A stretch of 64,000 bases of DNA from Dyadobacter chenwenxiniae (GTDB taxonomy: Bacteria > Bacteroidota > Bacteroidia > Cytophagales > Spirosomataceae), in contig NZ_CP094997.1 in NCBI RefSeq assembly GCF_022869785.1, positions 7,107,768-7,171,767 of the forward strand. Direction: 5' to 3'. Both the position numbers and the translations under genes were made by a program. Under the pieces are notes generated by a model. The model searched no databases, had not been told where the DNA came from, and was given only the letters and a program-made list of their open reading frames with translations. Below, piece after piece: positions 34,093 to 42,167 of the stretch (the stretch's first letter is position 1; each line of letters starts with the position of its first letter).

Positions 34093-35049
34093 TCACTTTC
34101 TCGGGAGATGGATCTCCGTCATCATGCATCGGGCAGAACCTCCGCCATTGCCTTCAATCACACCTAGATCCGTATGTAAAATACGGGCATAATCGCTCAG
34201 AGCTTGTCGCTGGTGATCAGTTAATGATTCGTAGGCTTGCGTGGACATGATCAGGAATTTGTCCGACTTGGTATTTCGCACCATCAGCATGTTTCCTGCA
34301 AAGTGCCGCACCTGGTCAAATGATATTTCAATAATGTATTTCTTAGTTTCTTCCAGCGTTGCACGCACCATTTGCCGCTCATCGGGATCTTTGATCGCTT
34401 CCAGGCAAACCACCGCAAAAACGTCGCCAACGCACATAATGACATTGGTATGATAGACAGCCTTGCCATTCTCATCAGAAGCTGAAAAAGCAACAATTTC
34501 GTAGCCTAATGCATCCGCAAATGCTTCCAAAACTTCGGGATGCGTGCGGGGTGAAAGGCAGGCATAGGCAATTTTGTAACGGCGGTCCAGCACCATGCTG
34601 CCGGTTCCCTCCAGAAATTTACCCTGCTTTTCGAAATAGCTGAGGTCAATAATTTCCTCAACCTTGAAATCCTCTTTTAAGCGTTCAATAATGTCCAGCC
34701 TGCGTTCAGCTCGGCGGTTTTCGGCCATCATGGGGTAAAGCACCACTTTTCCGCTCTGGTGAAAAGAAACCCAGTTATTGGAAAAAACAGCATCCGGTCT
34801 CAGGATGTCTTCATTATCATTAAAAATATGAAGGTCCACACCCGCTTTTTTTAATTGATCGATCATCAGATCAAATTCTTCCTTCGCCAGGTCACCCGCT
34901 GTTTCCAGCGTGCTTTGTGCGAATGAATGCTGCTGAAACTCGTTGCTTTCAGCCGTTTCGCTGTTAAAGCCAAACCGCACCGGCCTGATCATCATGATCC
35001 GGGAGGTAGATTGGGGCTGAATTTGGGCGGATGAAGTGATAACACGCAT
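34093..35049 (-). CDS. ctlX: Citrulline-utilisation hydrolase CtlX type (guanidino-group-modifying superfamily)
   Basis: A 318-residue enzyme of the arginine deiminase/amidinotransferase superfamily. The active-site pattern is present: acidic residues in FSNNWVSFH and LEGTGSMVLDR, His in YHTNVIMCVGD, and nucleophilic Cys in GNGGGSARCMMTE. The opening SRIMMIRPVRFGFN (Met-Arg-Pro) is typical of CtlX-type proteins, which act in citrulline/arginine use. It lies 58 bases downstream of an arginine-deiminase-like gene on the same strand, so the two are probably one operon for arginine or citrulline breakdown. The precise substrate is inferred from family naming. Confidence 0.85.
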   Translation of the reverse strand: MRVITSSAQIQPQSTSRIMMIRPVRFGFNSETAESNEFQQHSFAQSTLETAGDLAKEEFDLMIDQLKKAGVDLHIFNDNEDILRPDAVFSNNWVSFHQSGKVVLYPMMAENRRAERRLDIIERLKEDFKVEEIIDLSYFEKQGKFLEGTGSMVLDRRYKIAYACLSPRTHPEVLEAFADALGYEIVAFSASDENGKAVYHTNVIMCVGDVFAVVCLEAIKDPDERQMVRATLEETKKYIIEISFDQVRHFAGNMLMVRNTKSDKFLIMSTQAYESLTDHQRQALSDYARILHTDLGVIEGNGGGSARCMMTEIHLPRK

Positions 35050-35107
35050 AGGAGTTTTGGAGTAAATGTCTATTGCAATTTACAACTGAAAGACGGCGAA
35101 TACAATA

Positions 35108-36577
35108 TTAAAATTCCCGGAGCGAAAGCTCCCGGAGTAGCGGCATACTCATGCAATGGGACCCGCCACGCGCCCGTGAGAGCTCTGCGGATGGAAGTGT
35201 GATAAAAGTGTCTGTTAATGTTTCAACCGAAAGCTCGTCATCTTCCAATTTTTGTATTAAATCCTTTGCACTGATTACATGATAACCGTGCTTCCTGAAT
35301 GCATCCAGCGTTTTGTCATTCCGGTCATAACCCACGACTACTCCGTCCTTTAATGCTAGAAGGTTGCAGGAATCCGTCCATTGCTCGCGTTCGCCGTAAG
35401 GAAACTCGTTGTCGCCGGAGTAGATGAACCTGACAGGCTCGGTGGCACCCAGATCGGTGACGCTGATCGATGTGAGCAGGTCTTCCAGGTTCTCAATTTC
35501 CGTCGGATGATGTTCTTTGCCTTTAAGAAATTGCAAAATCCTGAATTCTTTATTTGTATCCTGAGGCGCAAAGAAATGCAGCACGTCTTGTTTTTTTGCT
35601 TCATCCCCTAAGCGCGCAAGTGAACCGAGCAGCACCCAAACATTCTTTTTCACTTGCGTAAAGATGGTGTCAATGTGCATATAATCCCGTTTTTTGGGGA
35701 TTTTGACAATGGTAATTTTATTGACGACCTCTTTTTCAAACAACAATTTCATCACTTGCTGGGCCGCGTAAAGTGACGTCCGCTCACTGCAACCGATCAG
35801 GAGATGGTTTGGCGCAACCATCATCACATCACCGCCTTCGAGTGTGCAGCGATGGTAATCACTTGCTTTCTCATCATCCGGCAGCAAAAAGTGTCGTTCG
35901 TTTTCGGGTATTTCAATGATGCGTTCTTTTATTTTACCAAACATCGGGTGATAAAAGAAAACAAATTGCGCCAGGATCGACTCGCGCGTCCGGGCATTTT
36001 TCGCCGGTTTGTTCAGTAAAATGTGATCATTGATCACAATGCCGATATCCCGCATAAAAATCAGGTTGGGTAAGGGCGCAAACAACATTCTCTTGTCTGA
36101 ATAGGAGCCGGAGATAAAGATTTTGGCCAACTCATGCGGGTCATATTGATTGAGCTCTTCCTGCGTATTATAAGAACATCTTTCGATGCCACAAATCGCG
36201 GCTGTTAACTTGACACGGACTTCATTATCTTCCAGTATTTCTCCTAGCAGTTTTTGGATTTCAACCACACAGTCCGAAGCAAAGTATTTTTCAGAACCGG
36301 GAATGAAAAATGAGCGGGTCGGATCATCATCTATGTCGGCCAGCTTTCCTTTGATCTTGTCCGGATCCAGGAAGTAAAGCAGCAGCTTTACGTAATAATC
36401 ATATTCACCCCGACGCATGGTGTCCAGGTGTACAATGTCTTCAAAAAGCCAGTCTTGTGCTTTGCTGGGGACCACTTTTCCCAGTCCTCGGTCGGGACTA
36501 TGAATGAGCAGCCTTTTCAATGTGCCCGTTTCCGAAGCGACGTTTATCGCAGTGCCGGCTGTAATTTCTGTATGCAT
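35108..36577 (-). CDS. Arginine-deiminase-like amidinohydrolase
   Basis: A 489-residue member of the guanidino-group-modifying superfamily, longer than classical arginine deiminase (about 410). Core residues can be placed: FMRDIG (175-180), LEGGD with Glu247, MHIDT with His301, and the C-terminal GGSHCMSMPL with nucleophile Cys475. The N-terminal LLIHSPDRGLGKVVPSKAQDWLFEDIVHLD resembles the ADI start. Extra length lies in an insert near residues 65-165. I chose the ATG at 36577; an upstream in-frame start at 36649 adds residues with no counterpart. Likely reaction: arginine to citrulline plus ammonia. No ornithine carbamoyltransferase or carbamate kinase gene is adjacent. Confidence 0.82.
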   Translation of the reverse strand: MHTEITAGTAINVASETGTLKRLLIHSPDRGLGKVVPSKAQDWLFEDIVHLDTMRRGEYDYYVKLLLYFLDPDKIKGKLADIDDDPTRSFFIPGSEKYFASDCVVEIQKLLGEILEDNEVRVKLTAAICGIERCSYNTQEELNQYDPHELAKIFISGSYSDKRMLFAPLPNLIFMRDIGIVINDHILLNKPAKNARTRESILAQFVFFYHPMFGKIKERIIEIPENERHFLLPDDEKASDYHRCTLEGGDVMMVAPNHLLIGCSERTSLYAAQQVMKLLFEKEVVNKITIVKIPKKRDYMHIDTIFTQVKKNVWVLLGSLARLGDEAKKQDVLHFFAPQDTNKEFRILQFLKGKEHHPTEIENLEDLLTSISVTDLGATEPVRFIYSGDNEFPYGEREQWTDSCNLLALKDGVVVGYDRNDKTLDAFRKHGYHVISAKDLIQKLEDDELSVETLTDTFITLPSAELSRARGGSHCMSMPLLRELSLREF

Positions 36578-36785
36578 AAATGATTTGATGACGTGTGTTG
36601 TGCGCAAAGTAAATGTTTCTTTTCCAATTAAAAACCGGCTCTCAGGCAACGTCCTTACAGGCAGCGCTTTTAGGTTATAAATATCGAAATCCGGGGAACA
36701 AGGCTGGCTTTAAAAAGGTTGTAGTTTATATGCAGCATATCACTGCGGACGATTACCGTCATTTTCTTTTACGCGCAAAGCGTGT

Positions 36786-36793
36786 TACTTTTG
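36786..36793 (+). promoter_or_regulatory. Bacteroidota-type -7 promoter box for the suf operon
   Basis: TACTTTTG fits TAnnTTTG and lies 42 bases before the sufC ATG. A T-rich stretch (TTTTC at 36762-36766) sits about 20 bases upstream of the box. Its position shows that transcription starts at sufC rather than at an upstream sufB. Confidence 0.6.
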
Positions 36794-36835
36794 CGGTAAA
36801 TTTACCAAGAACTGTATTTTAAGTATAAATAAGTT

Positions 36836-37594
36836 ATGCTCTCTATTAATGACTTGCGTGCCTCAATTGAAGGTAAGGAAATATTAAAAGGCATCAATCT
36901 GGAAGTTAAGCCAGGGGAAGTGCATGCAATTATGGGGCCTAACGGTTCTGGTAAAAGCACTTTGGCGTCTGTTCTGGCCGGAAGAGAGGAATATGAAGTT
37001 ACTGGCGGCTCGGTAGTTTTTGACGGAAAGAATATTCTTGAAATGGCTCCTGAAACAAGGGCGGCTGAAGGTATTTTTCTCGCATTTCAGTATCCTGTTG
37101 AAATCCCTGGTGTTACGACCATTAATTTTCTTAAAACTGCTGTAAACGAAATTCGTAAATATAGAGGTGAAAATCCACTCGACGCTGCACAATTCCTGAA
37201 AATGGTGCGTGAAAAGGCGAAGCTGGTAAGCATGAACGATTCATTGCTGAAACGGGCTCTGAATGAAGGCTTTTCAGGCGGTGAGAAAAAACGTAATGAA
37301 ATTTTTCAAATGGCTGTGCTTGAACCAAAGCTGGCGATCCTGGATGAAACCGATTCTGGACTGGATATTGACGCGCTGCGCATTGTTTCAGAAGGAGTTA
37401 ACTCATTGCGTTCTCCCGAGCGTGCGACGATCGTGGTAACGCACTATCAGCGACTCCTGGACTACATTGTTCCTGATTATGTTCACGTACTTTACAAAGG
37501 CAGGATCGTAAAATCCGGTCCCAAGGAGCTTGCGCTGGAATTGGAGGAAAAGGGATACGACTGGATCAAGGCGGAAGTAGAAGCCATTGGTTAA
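36836..37594 (+). CDS. sufC: SUF iron-sulfur assembly ATPase
   Basis: ABC-type ATPase of the SufBCD scaffold complex, 252 residues. Walker A is GPNGSGKSTLASVL, the Q-loop is FLAFQYPVEIPGV, the signature is FSGGEKKRNEIFQM, and Walker B is LAILDETDSGLDIDAL, all specific for SufC. ATP hydrolysis drives Fe-S cluster building on SufB-SufD in the cytosol. It is the first gene of a run sufC-sufD-sufS-unknown-sufE-sufT. sufB, which normally sits beside sufC, is absent from the window. Confidence 0.97.
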   Translation: MLSINDLRASIEGKEILKGINLEVKPGEVHAIMGPNGSGKSTLASVLAGREEYEVTGGSVVFDGKNILEMAPETRAAEGIFLAFQYPVEIPGVTTINFLKTAVNEIRKYRGENPLDAAQFLKMVREKAKLVSMNDSLLKRALNEGFSGGEKKRNEIFQMAVLEPKLAILDETDSGLDIDALRIVSEGVNSLRSPERATIVVTHYQRLLDYIVPDYVHVLYKGRIVKSGPKELALELEEKGYDWIKAEVEAIG

Positions 37595-37656
37595 GAAAGT
37601 TTTTGAGGCTTATGCTTTGAAATTCTTAACAATTAAAGTACCATATTAATACATCA

Positions 37657-38976
37657 ATGAGTACCGAAACAATAGATTTGAAAACCAGGCTGATCGCGGA
37701 TTTCCATGCCCGTGAATCCGTTATGAATGGTGAGGCTTCATCGGCTTTTCATCAGAAAAAACGTGCAGCACTGGCTGAATTTGATAAGTTGGGTTTCCCG
37801 ACAACCAGAAACGAGGAGTGGAAATATTCCAATGTCAGGGATCTGGTCAGTGTTTCTTATAATTTTAATGCAGAAAGCGCGCTTGGATTGGCTGATCTTG
37901 AAGACTTGAAGATCCCGGCACAGGATGCAAATATCATCTATTTTGTGAACGGACATTATCATGCGGAGCTTTCACGCATCATTTCTTCACAAGACCAGAT
38001 CACAATCAGTTCGCTTTCAGAAGCATATAAAAACAATCCTTCCCTGGTTAACGCCTATTTCAATGAATTGGTTAAAGACCAGGAAGATGCATTCACTTCC
38101 CTAAATACTGCTTTTGCGCAGGACGGGATTTTTATTCACATCGCTGATAACAAAGTAGTCGAACATCCGGTAATCCTCCGTTTTGTAAGTGATGCCCGGA
38201 CGGAGAATGTAGGCAGTCAACCAAGAAACATTATTTCTGTTGGCCGCAATGCACAGGTTAAGCTCGCCGAAGCTTTCCGTACTTTGGGAACAGCGCGTTC
38301 TTTCACTAATGCTGTCACAGAAATATATGTGGCCGAAGATGCAAATGTTGAATACTACAAAGTGCAGAACGAGAGCGATAATGCTTACCACATAGGCACT
38401 ACGCAAGTGCGGATGCTTGACCGTTCGCATTTTTACGCGGGAACAGTTACGCTCAACGGGCGTTTCACACGCAACAACCTGAACATTATTCTCGACGGCG
38501 AGCGCTGCGACGCGCATATGTATGGTCTCTATTTTCCGGACGGGACGCAACATGTTGATAACCATACTGTTGCAGATCACCGAAAACCCAATTCAGAAAG
38601 TAATGAGTTGTATAAAGGGATTTTAAGGGATAAATCAAAAGGTGTTTTCAACGGAAAGATATTTGTTCGTGAGGACGCGCAGAAAACAAATGCTTTTCAA
38701 TCCTGCAAGAACATTGTGCTTTCAACCGAAGCGACAATGAACACGAAACCGCAGCTCGAAATTTTTGCTGACGACGTGAAATGTTCGCACGGAACCACAA
38801 CCGGCCAGATTGATGAAGAGGCGCTGTTTTATATGCGCTCACGCGGTATTTCGAGACCGGAAGCCATGTCGCTGTTGATGTTCGCATTTTGCGCCGATGT
38901 TGTTTCCCAGATCAAAATCGAATCTGTCCGTGAATATCTTGAAAACGTAATTGCTCAGAAGCTCGCTTCAAAATAA
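37657..38976 (+). CDS. sufD: SUF scaffold protein SufD
   Basis: A 439-residue beta-helix scaffold partner of SufB and SufC. The N-terminus shows FPTTRNEEWKYSNVRDL, which is characteristic of SufD, and the C-terminal half carries NFKGI-like segments such as DGTQHVDNHTVADHRKPNSESNELYKGILRDKS and KCSHGTTTGQIDEEALFYMRSRGI, with the conserved His of the SufB/SufD interface. It is needed for iron acquisition into the nascent cluster. It lies 62 bases after sufC. A hairpin with a T-run follows before sufS. Confidence 0.96.
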   Translation: MSTETIDLKTRLIADFHARESVMNGEASSAFHQKKRAALAEFDKLGFPTTRNEEWKYSNVRDLVSVSYNFNAESALGLADLEDLKIPAQDANIIYFVNGHYHAELSRIISSQDQITISSLSEAYKNNPSLVNAYFNELVKDQEDAFTSLNTAFAQDGIFIHIADNKVVEHPVILRFVSDARTENVGSQPRNIISVGRNAQVKLAEAFRTLGTARSFTNAVTEIYVAEDANVEYYKVQNESDNAYHIGTTQVRMLDRSHFYAGTVTLNGRFTRNNLNIILDGERCDAHMYGLYFPDGTQHVDNHTVADHRKPNSESNELYKGILRDKSKGVFNGKIFVREDAQKTNAFQSCKNIVLSTEATMNTKPQLEIFADDVKCSHGTTTGQIDEEALFYMRSRGISRPEAMSLLMFAFCADVVSQIKIESVREYLENVIAQKLASK

Positions 38977-39008
38977 TCGTCTGACATACGCCAGACCCAT
39001 CTTTTTGC

Positions 39009-39043
39009 TACCCAACCTGTCATTCATTGGGTTGGGTATTTTT
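39009..39043 (+). terminator. Terminator-like hairpin inside the suf operon, between sufD and sufS
   Basis: A 9-bp stem TACCCAACC/GGTTGGGTA (39009-39017 with 39030-39038), 12-base loop, followed by five T (39039-39043). It lies in the 84-base gap between sufD and sufS and should reduce transcription into sufS, sufE and sufT unless bypassed. Confidence 0.75.
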
Positions 39044-39060
39044 CTTAAATACCTGTCATC

Positions 39061-40287
39061 ATGAGCAACAATCTTGATATAGCATCCATCAGAAATGACT
39101 TTCCGATCCTGAATGAAATTGTGAACGGAAAGCAGCTGGTTTACTTTGATAATGCAGCAACAACACAGAAGCCGCGTCTGGTTTTGGATGCGTTGTCGGG
39201 TTATTATGAGCATTATAATGCCAATATTCACAGGGGAATCCACCATTTGGCAGAGAAAGCGACTTCGGCATTTGAGCAGTCACGCCGCCGTTTGCAAGCT
39301 TTTATTAACGCGCCGCTCTCTGAGGAAATCATTTTTACTTACGGAACAACCGATGGGATTAACCTCGTAGCATCCAGTTATGGCCGCACATTCCTGAAAG
39401 CCGGTGATGAAGTGATTATTTCAACCATGGAACACCACTCGAACATTGTGCCCTGGCAAATGCTGTGCGAAGAAAAGGGTTGCATTCTGAAAGTGATCCC
39501 GATCAATGATGAGGGTGAATTGCTGATGGATGAATATGAAAAGTTGCTTACAGAACGCACCAAGTTTGTGTCTGTCGTGCATGTTTCCAATTCGCTGGGC
39601 ACCATTAATCCAGTGAAAGAGATTATTGCAAAAGCACATGCCGTTGGCGCGAAAGTGCTGCTGGACGGCGCGCAGGCAAGTTCCCATTTGCATTTAGACG
39701 TTCAGGACCTGGATTGTGATTTTTATTCATTATCTCTTCACAAAATCTACGGCCCGACGGGAATGGGGATTTTGTATGGAAAAAAGGAGTTGCTGGATGC
39801 CATGCCTCCTTATCGTGGCGGTGGAGAAATGATCAAGGAAGTGACTTTTGAGAAAACGACATATAATGAACTGCCGTATAAATTTGAAGCCGGAACGCCT
39901 AACATTGCAGATGTTGTAGCGGCCAAATTTGCTTTGGATTACGTCGATACATTAGGGAAGTCAAACATTGCAGTACACGAACACAGGTTGTTGGAATATG
40001 CAACCGAAGCTGTCAAGGAAATACCAGGACTACGGATTATTGGTCAGGCAAAAGAAAAAGTAAGTGTGCTTTCATTCGTGATTGACGGCATTCACCACCA
40101 GGATATAGGCGTCTTGTTGGATCAGCAAGGCATTGCCGTTCGCACAGGCCATCATTGCACACAACCACTCATGCGGCGATTCAATATTACCGGAACCAGC
40201 CGAGCCTCGTTTGCTGTTTATAACACGATAGAGGAAATTGATCTTTTGATCCAGGGCTTGCATAAAGTGAAAAGAATGCTGGGATAA
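39061..40287 (+). CDS. sufS: Cysteine desulfurase
   Basis: PLP-dependent enzyme that takes sulfur from L-cysteine for Fe-S assembly. It has 408 residues, group II type. The PLP lysine is in SLSLHKIYGPTGMGILYG, cofactor contacts are in TTDGINLVA and STMEHHSN, and the persulfide cysteine is in VRTGHHCTQPLMRRF on the short loop of SufS enzymes. SufE, encoded downstream, accepts the persulfide. The ATG at 39061 follows an apparent terminator hairpin by 17 bases. Confidence 0.97.
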   Translation: MSNNLDIASIRNDFPILNEIVNGKQLVYFDNAATTQKPRLVLDALSGYYEHYNANIHRGIHHLAEKATSAFEQSRRRLQAFINAPLSEEIIFTYGTTDGINLVASSYGRTFLKAGDEVIISTMEHHSNIVPWQMLCEEKGCILKVIPINDEGELLMDEYEKLLTERTKFVSVVHVSNSLGTINPVKEIIAKAHAVGAKVLLDGAQASSHLHLDVQDLDCDFYSLSLHKIYGPTGMGILYGKKELLDAMPPYRGGGEMIKEVTFEKTTYNELPYKFEAGTPNIADVVAAKFALDYVDTLGKSNIAVHEHRLLEYATEAVKEIPGLRIIGQAKEKVSVLSFVIDGIHHQDIGVLLDQQGIAVRTGHHCTQPLMRRFNITGTSRASFAVYNTIEEIDLLIQGLHKVKRMLG

Positions 40288-40334
40288 TCTTGCTAAATTA
40301 ACCTCCGAATATTAAACCAAATCTATATACACCT

Positions 40335-40715
40335 ATGCCAAACACAGTACAAGAAGCCAAGCGTTATCTGGATAATGCGAAGGAGATTTTGAAAGAGAAA
40401 GCGAAGAAAGAGGATGGCCTTTATCAGGACCCGAAATATGTTAAGCTTGCAGGTCATGCAGCTTATACCGGGGTTTTGGTGGCGCTTGACGGTTTATTTG
40501 AGGAAAAAGGCAGGGGCAGGAAAGATGTTTCTTGGTACAAAGAGAATCTTTCCAAGTTAGATAAGAAGGCGCTGGCCTCATTTGTCGCAGCTTACAGCAC
40601 GCTTCATCTAGCAATGAGTTACGATGGAAACACGGACGCAAATGTTTCCACTGCCGGGCTTAATATGGCAGAGTCAATCATTAATTGGGTTGAAACGAAG
40701 ACTGCGGCAGCATAA
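40335..40715 (+). CDS. Small helical protein embedded in the suf operon (DUF5618-like)
   Basis: A 126-residue, highly charged, mainly helical protein (KRYLDNAKEILKEKAKKEDGLYQDPKYVKLAGHAAYTGVLVAL). It has no signal peptide, transmembrane segment or cysteine cluster; in fact it contains no cysteine, which argues against direct cluster binding. I recall this pattern as DUF5618, a Bacteroidota family of unknown function; the HEPN-like helix layout is only an impression. It sits 47 bases after sufS and 13 bases before sufE, firmly inside the Fe-S operon, so a role as an accessory to sulfur transfer or assembly is possible but unproven. Confidence 0.8.
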   Translation: MPNTVQEAKRYLDNAKEILKEKAKKEDGLYQDPKYVKLAGHAAYTGVLVALDGLFEEKGRGRKDVSWYKENLSKLDKKALASFVAAYSTLHLAMSYDGNTDANVSTAGLNMAESIINWVETKTAAA

Positions 40716-40728
40716 TTTTAAAAATACA

Positions 40729-41163
40729 ATGACCATAAACGAGATACAGGACGAACTAATTTCGGATTTTGAATTGTTTGATGATTGGGAGAGCAAGTAC
40801 GAGTATATAATAGATCTCGGAAAGCAGTTCCCGCCGTTGGAAGAGCAGTATAAGACTGAAGACAACATTATAAAGGGTTGCCAGTCCCGCGTGTGGCTGA
40901 ATGCTTACATGGATGGCGACTTGCTGAAATTTGAAGCGGATAGCGATGCAATTATTGTTCGCGGACTGGTAAGCATGCTTGTGAAAGTTTTGTCAGGACA
41001 TACGCCAAAGGAAATTGCCAGTGCGGACCTTTATTTTATGGAACGCGTTGGATTACACCAACATCTTGCCCAAACCCGGTCAAATGGGCTTGCTGCCATG
41101 TTGAAGCAAATGAAGGCCTATGGTGTTGCGTTTCAGGCAAAGTCTTTTCATACGGCGAATTAA
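40729..41163 (+). CDS. sufE: Sulfur acceptor SufE
   Basis: A 144-residue SufE protein that accepts the persulfide from SufS and passes it to SufB. The acceptor cysteine is in NIIKGCQSRVWLNAYMDG, and the N-terminal helix is ELFDDWESKYEYIIDLGKQFP, both diagnostic. I chose the ATG at 40729 (MTINEIQDEL); an earlier start at 40624 would only extend into the preceding gene. It is the fifth gene of the operon. Confidence 0.95.
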   Translation: MTINEIQDELISDFELFDDWESKYEYIIDLGKQFPPLEEQYKTEDNIIKGCQSRVWLNAYMDGDLLKFEADSDAIIVRGLVSMLVKVLSGHTPKEIASADLYFMERVGLHQHLAQTRSNGLAAMLKQMKAYGVAFQAKSFHTAN

Positions 41164-41189
41164 TTCAGATTAGTAAAATATATAGCAAA

Positions 41190-41501
41190 ATGTCAGAGGC
41201 AGAATTAAGGGAAGAAGTTGTAAAGGCCATTAAAACGGTTTACGATCCGGAGATTCCGGTGGATGTTTACGAGTTGGGGCTTATCTACGATTTGAAAATA
41301 TTCCCTGTCAATAATGTGTTTGTATCCATGACCCTGACATCGCCTTCCTGCCCATCTGCTGGAACATTGCCGGGAGAGGTGGAACAGAAGATCCGCGAAG
41401 TGGAAGGCGTGAATGATGTAAGCCTTGAACTGACATTTGACCCTCCTTATACAACGGAAATGATGTCGGAAGAAGCCAAGCTGGAACTGGGGTTTATGTA
41501 G
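41190..41501 (+). CDS. sufT: SufT-like MIP18/DUF59 iron-sulfur assembly factor
   Basis: A 103-residue DUF59 protein. The conserved segments are KTVYDPEIPVDVYELGLIYDL and the reactive cysteine region TLTSPSCPSAGTLPGEV, the latter as in SufT and the eukaryotic MIP18. SufT is needed for maturation of some Fe-S proteins under high demand. It ends the operon, 26 bases after sufE. The following 145-base gap holds an imperfect repeat. Confidence 0.92.
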   Translation: MSEAELREEVVKAIKTVYDPEIPVDVYELGLIYDLKIFPVNNVFVSMTLTSPSCPSAGTLPGEVEQKIREVEGVNDVSLELTFDPPYTTEMMSEEAKLELGFM

Positions 41502-41506
41502 AGACT

Positions 41507-41611
41507 TCGGCTGTCGGCTATCGGCGGTCAAATGTTTGGAACCTCGGCTGTCGGGTTTCGGCAGTCAAAAATAAGAAGCTCAGTGCCGATGGCTGATTGC
41601 CGAAGGCCAAA
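41507..41611. repeat. Imperfect TCGGCTGTCGG-type repeat
   Basis: Two 27-bp direct copies (41507-41533 and 41544-41570) match at all but about four positions, sharing TCGGCTGTCGG and GTCAAA. A third, more diverged block (41582-41611) resembles the complement of the unit. The patch fills the gap between sufT and the bacilliredoxin gene. Confidence 0.85.
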
Positions 41612-41646
41612 ATATAATTTTATCATAAACTTTAATTTTTAGAAAT

Positions 41647-42075
41647 ATGTATCCACCACAATTAGTGGCTCCAATGAAAGCTGAACTGGTTAATGTTGGT
41701 TTTCAGGATTTGACAACGGCTGAGGAAGTTGACAATTTTATGCAAACTACAAAAGGAACGGCTTTGGTCGTGATCAATTCGGTGTGCGGATGTGCAGCAG
41801 GCGCAGCCCGTCCGGGTGTAACCGCCGCGTTGTCACGCAGCGAGATCAAGCCTGACCATTTGGCAACCGTTTTTGCGGGGGCAGATGTAGAAGCAACTGC
41901 TAAAATGCGCGAATATACATTGCCATATCCGCCGTCGTCACCGGCGGTAGCGCTTTTCAAGGATGGTGAGCTGATCCACTTTGTAGAGCGTCATCACATT
42001 GAAGGCCGTTCGGCTGAGATGATTGCACAACATTTGCAAATGGCATTTGAAGAGTTCTGTGCAGAAGAAGCATAG
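41647..42075 (+). CDS. BrxA/BrxB-family bacilliredoxin
   Basis: A 142-residue thioredoxin-fold protein of the YphP/YqiW family. It starts with MYPPQLVAPMKAEL and carries the active-site motif CGC in INSVCGCAAGAARPG (about residues 52-54), which is specific for bacilliredoxins that remove bacillithiol from mixed disulfides. Some Bacteroidota lack bacillithiol or have other thiols, so the actual partner thiol is open. The neighbouring Fe-S genes suggest a joint role in thiol and cluster homeostasis. It is followed by a clear terminator. Confidence 0.93.
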   Translation: MYPPQLVAPMKAELVNVGFQDLTTAEEVDNFMQTTKGTALVVINSVCGCAAGAARPGVTAALSRSEIKPDHLATVFAGADVEATAKMREYTLPYPPSSPAVALFKDGELIHFVERHHIEGRSAEMIAQHLQMAFEEFCAEEA

Positions 42076-42099
42076 TCTTGTCAAATGTTAATGAATATG

Positions 42100-42140
42100 C
42101 GGCTACTTTCGATTAAATTGGAAAGTAGCCGTCTCTTTTT
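42100..42140 (+). terminator. Intrinsic terminator after the bacilliredoxin gene
   Basis: An 11-bp stem CGGCTACTTTC/GAAAGTAGCCG (42100-42110 with 42121-42131), 10-base loop, followed by TCTCTTTTT. Confidence 0.88.
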
Positions 42141-42167
42141 GAGATCTTATTTTTAGCCTGAGTTTTT

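Noticed and set aside
36613..36822. Small open frame upstream of sufC
   Set aside because: It lacks a recognisable start context and overlaps the promoter box; the translation resembles no family.
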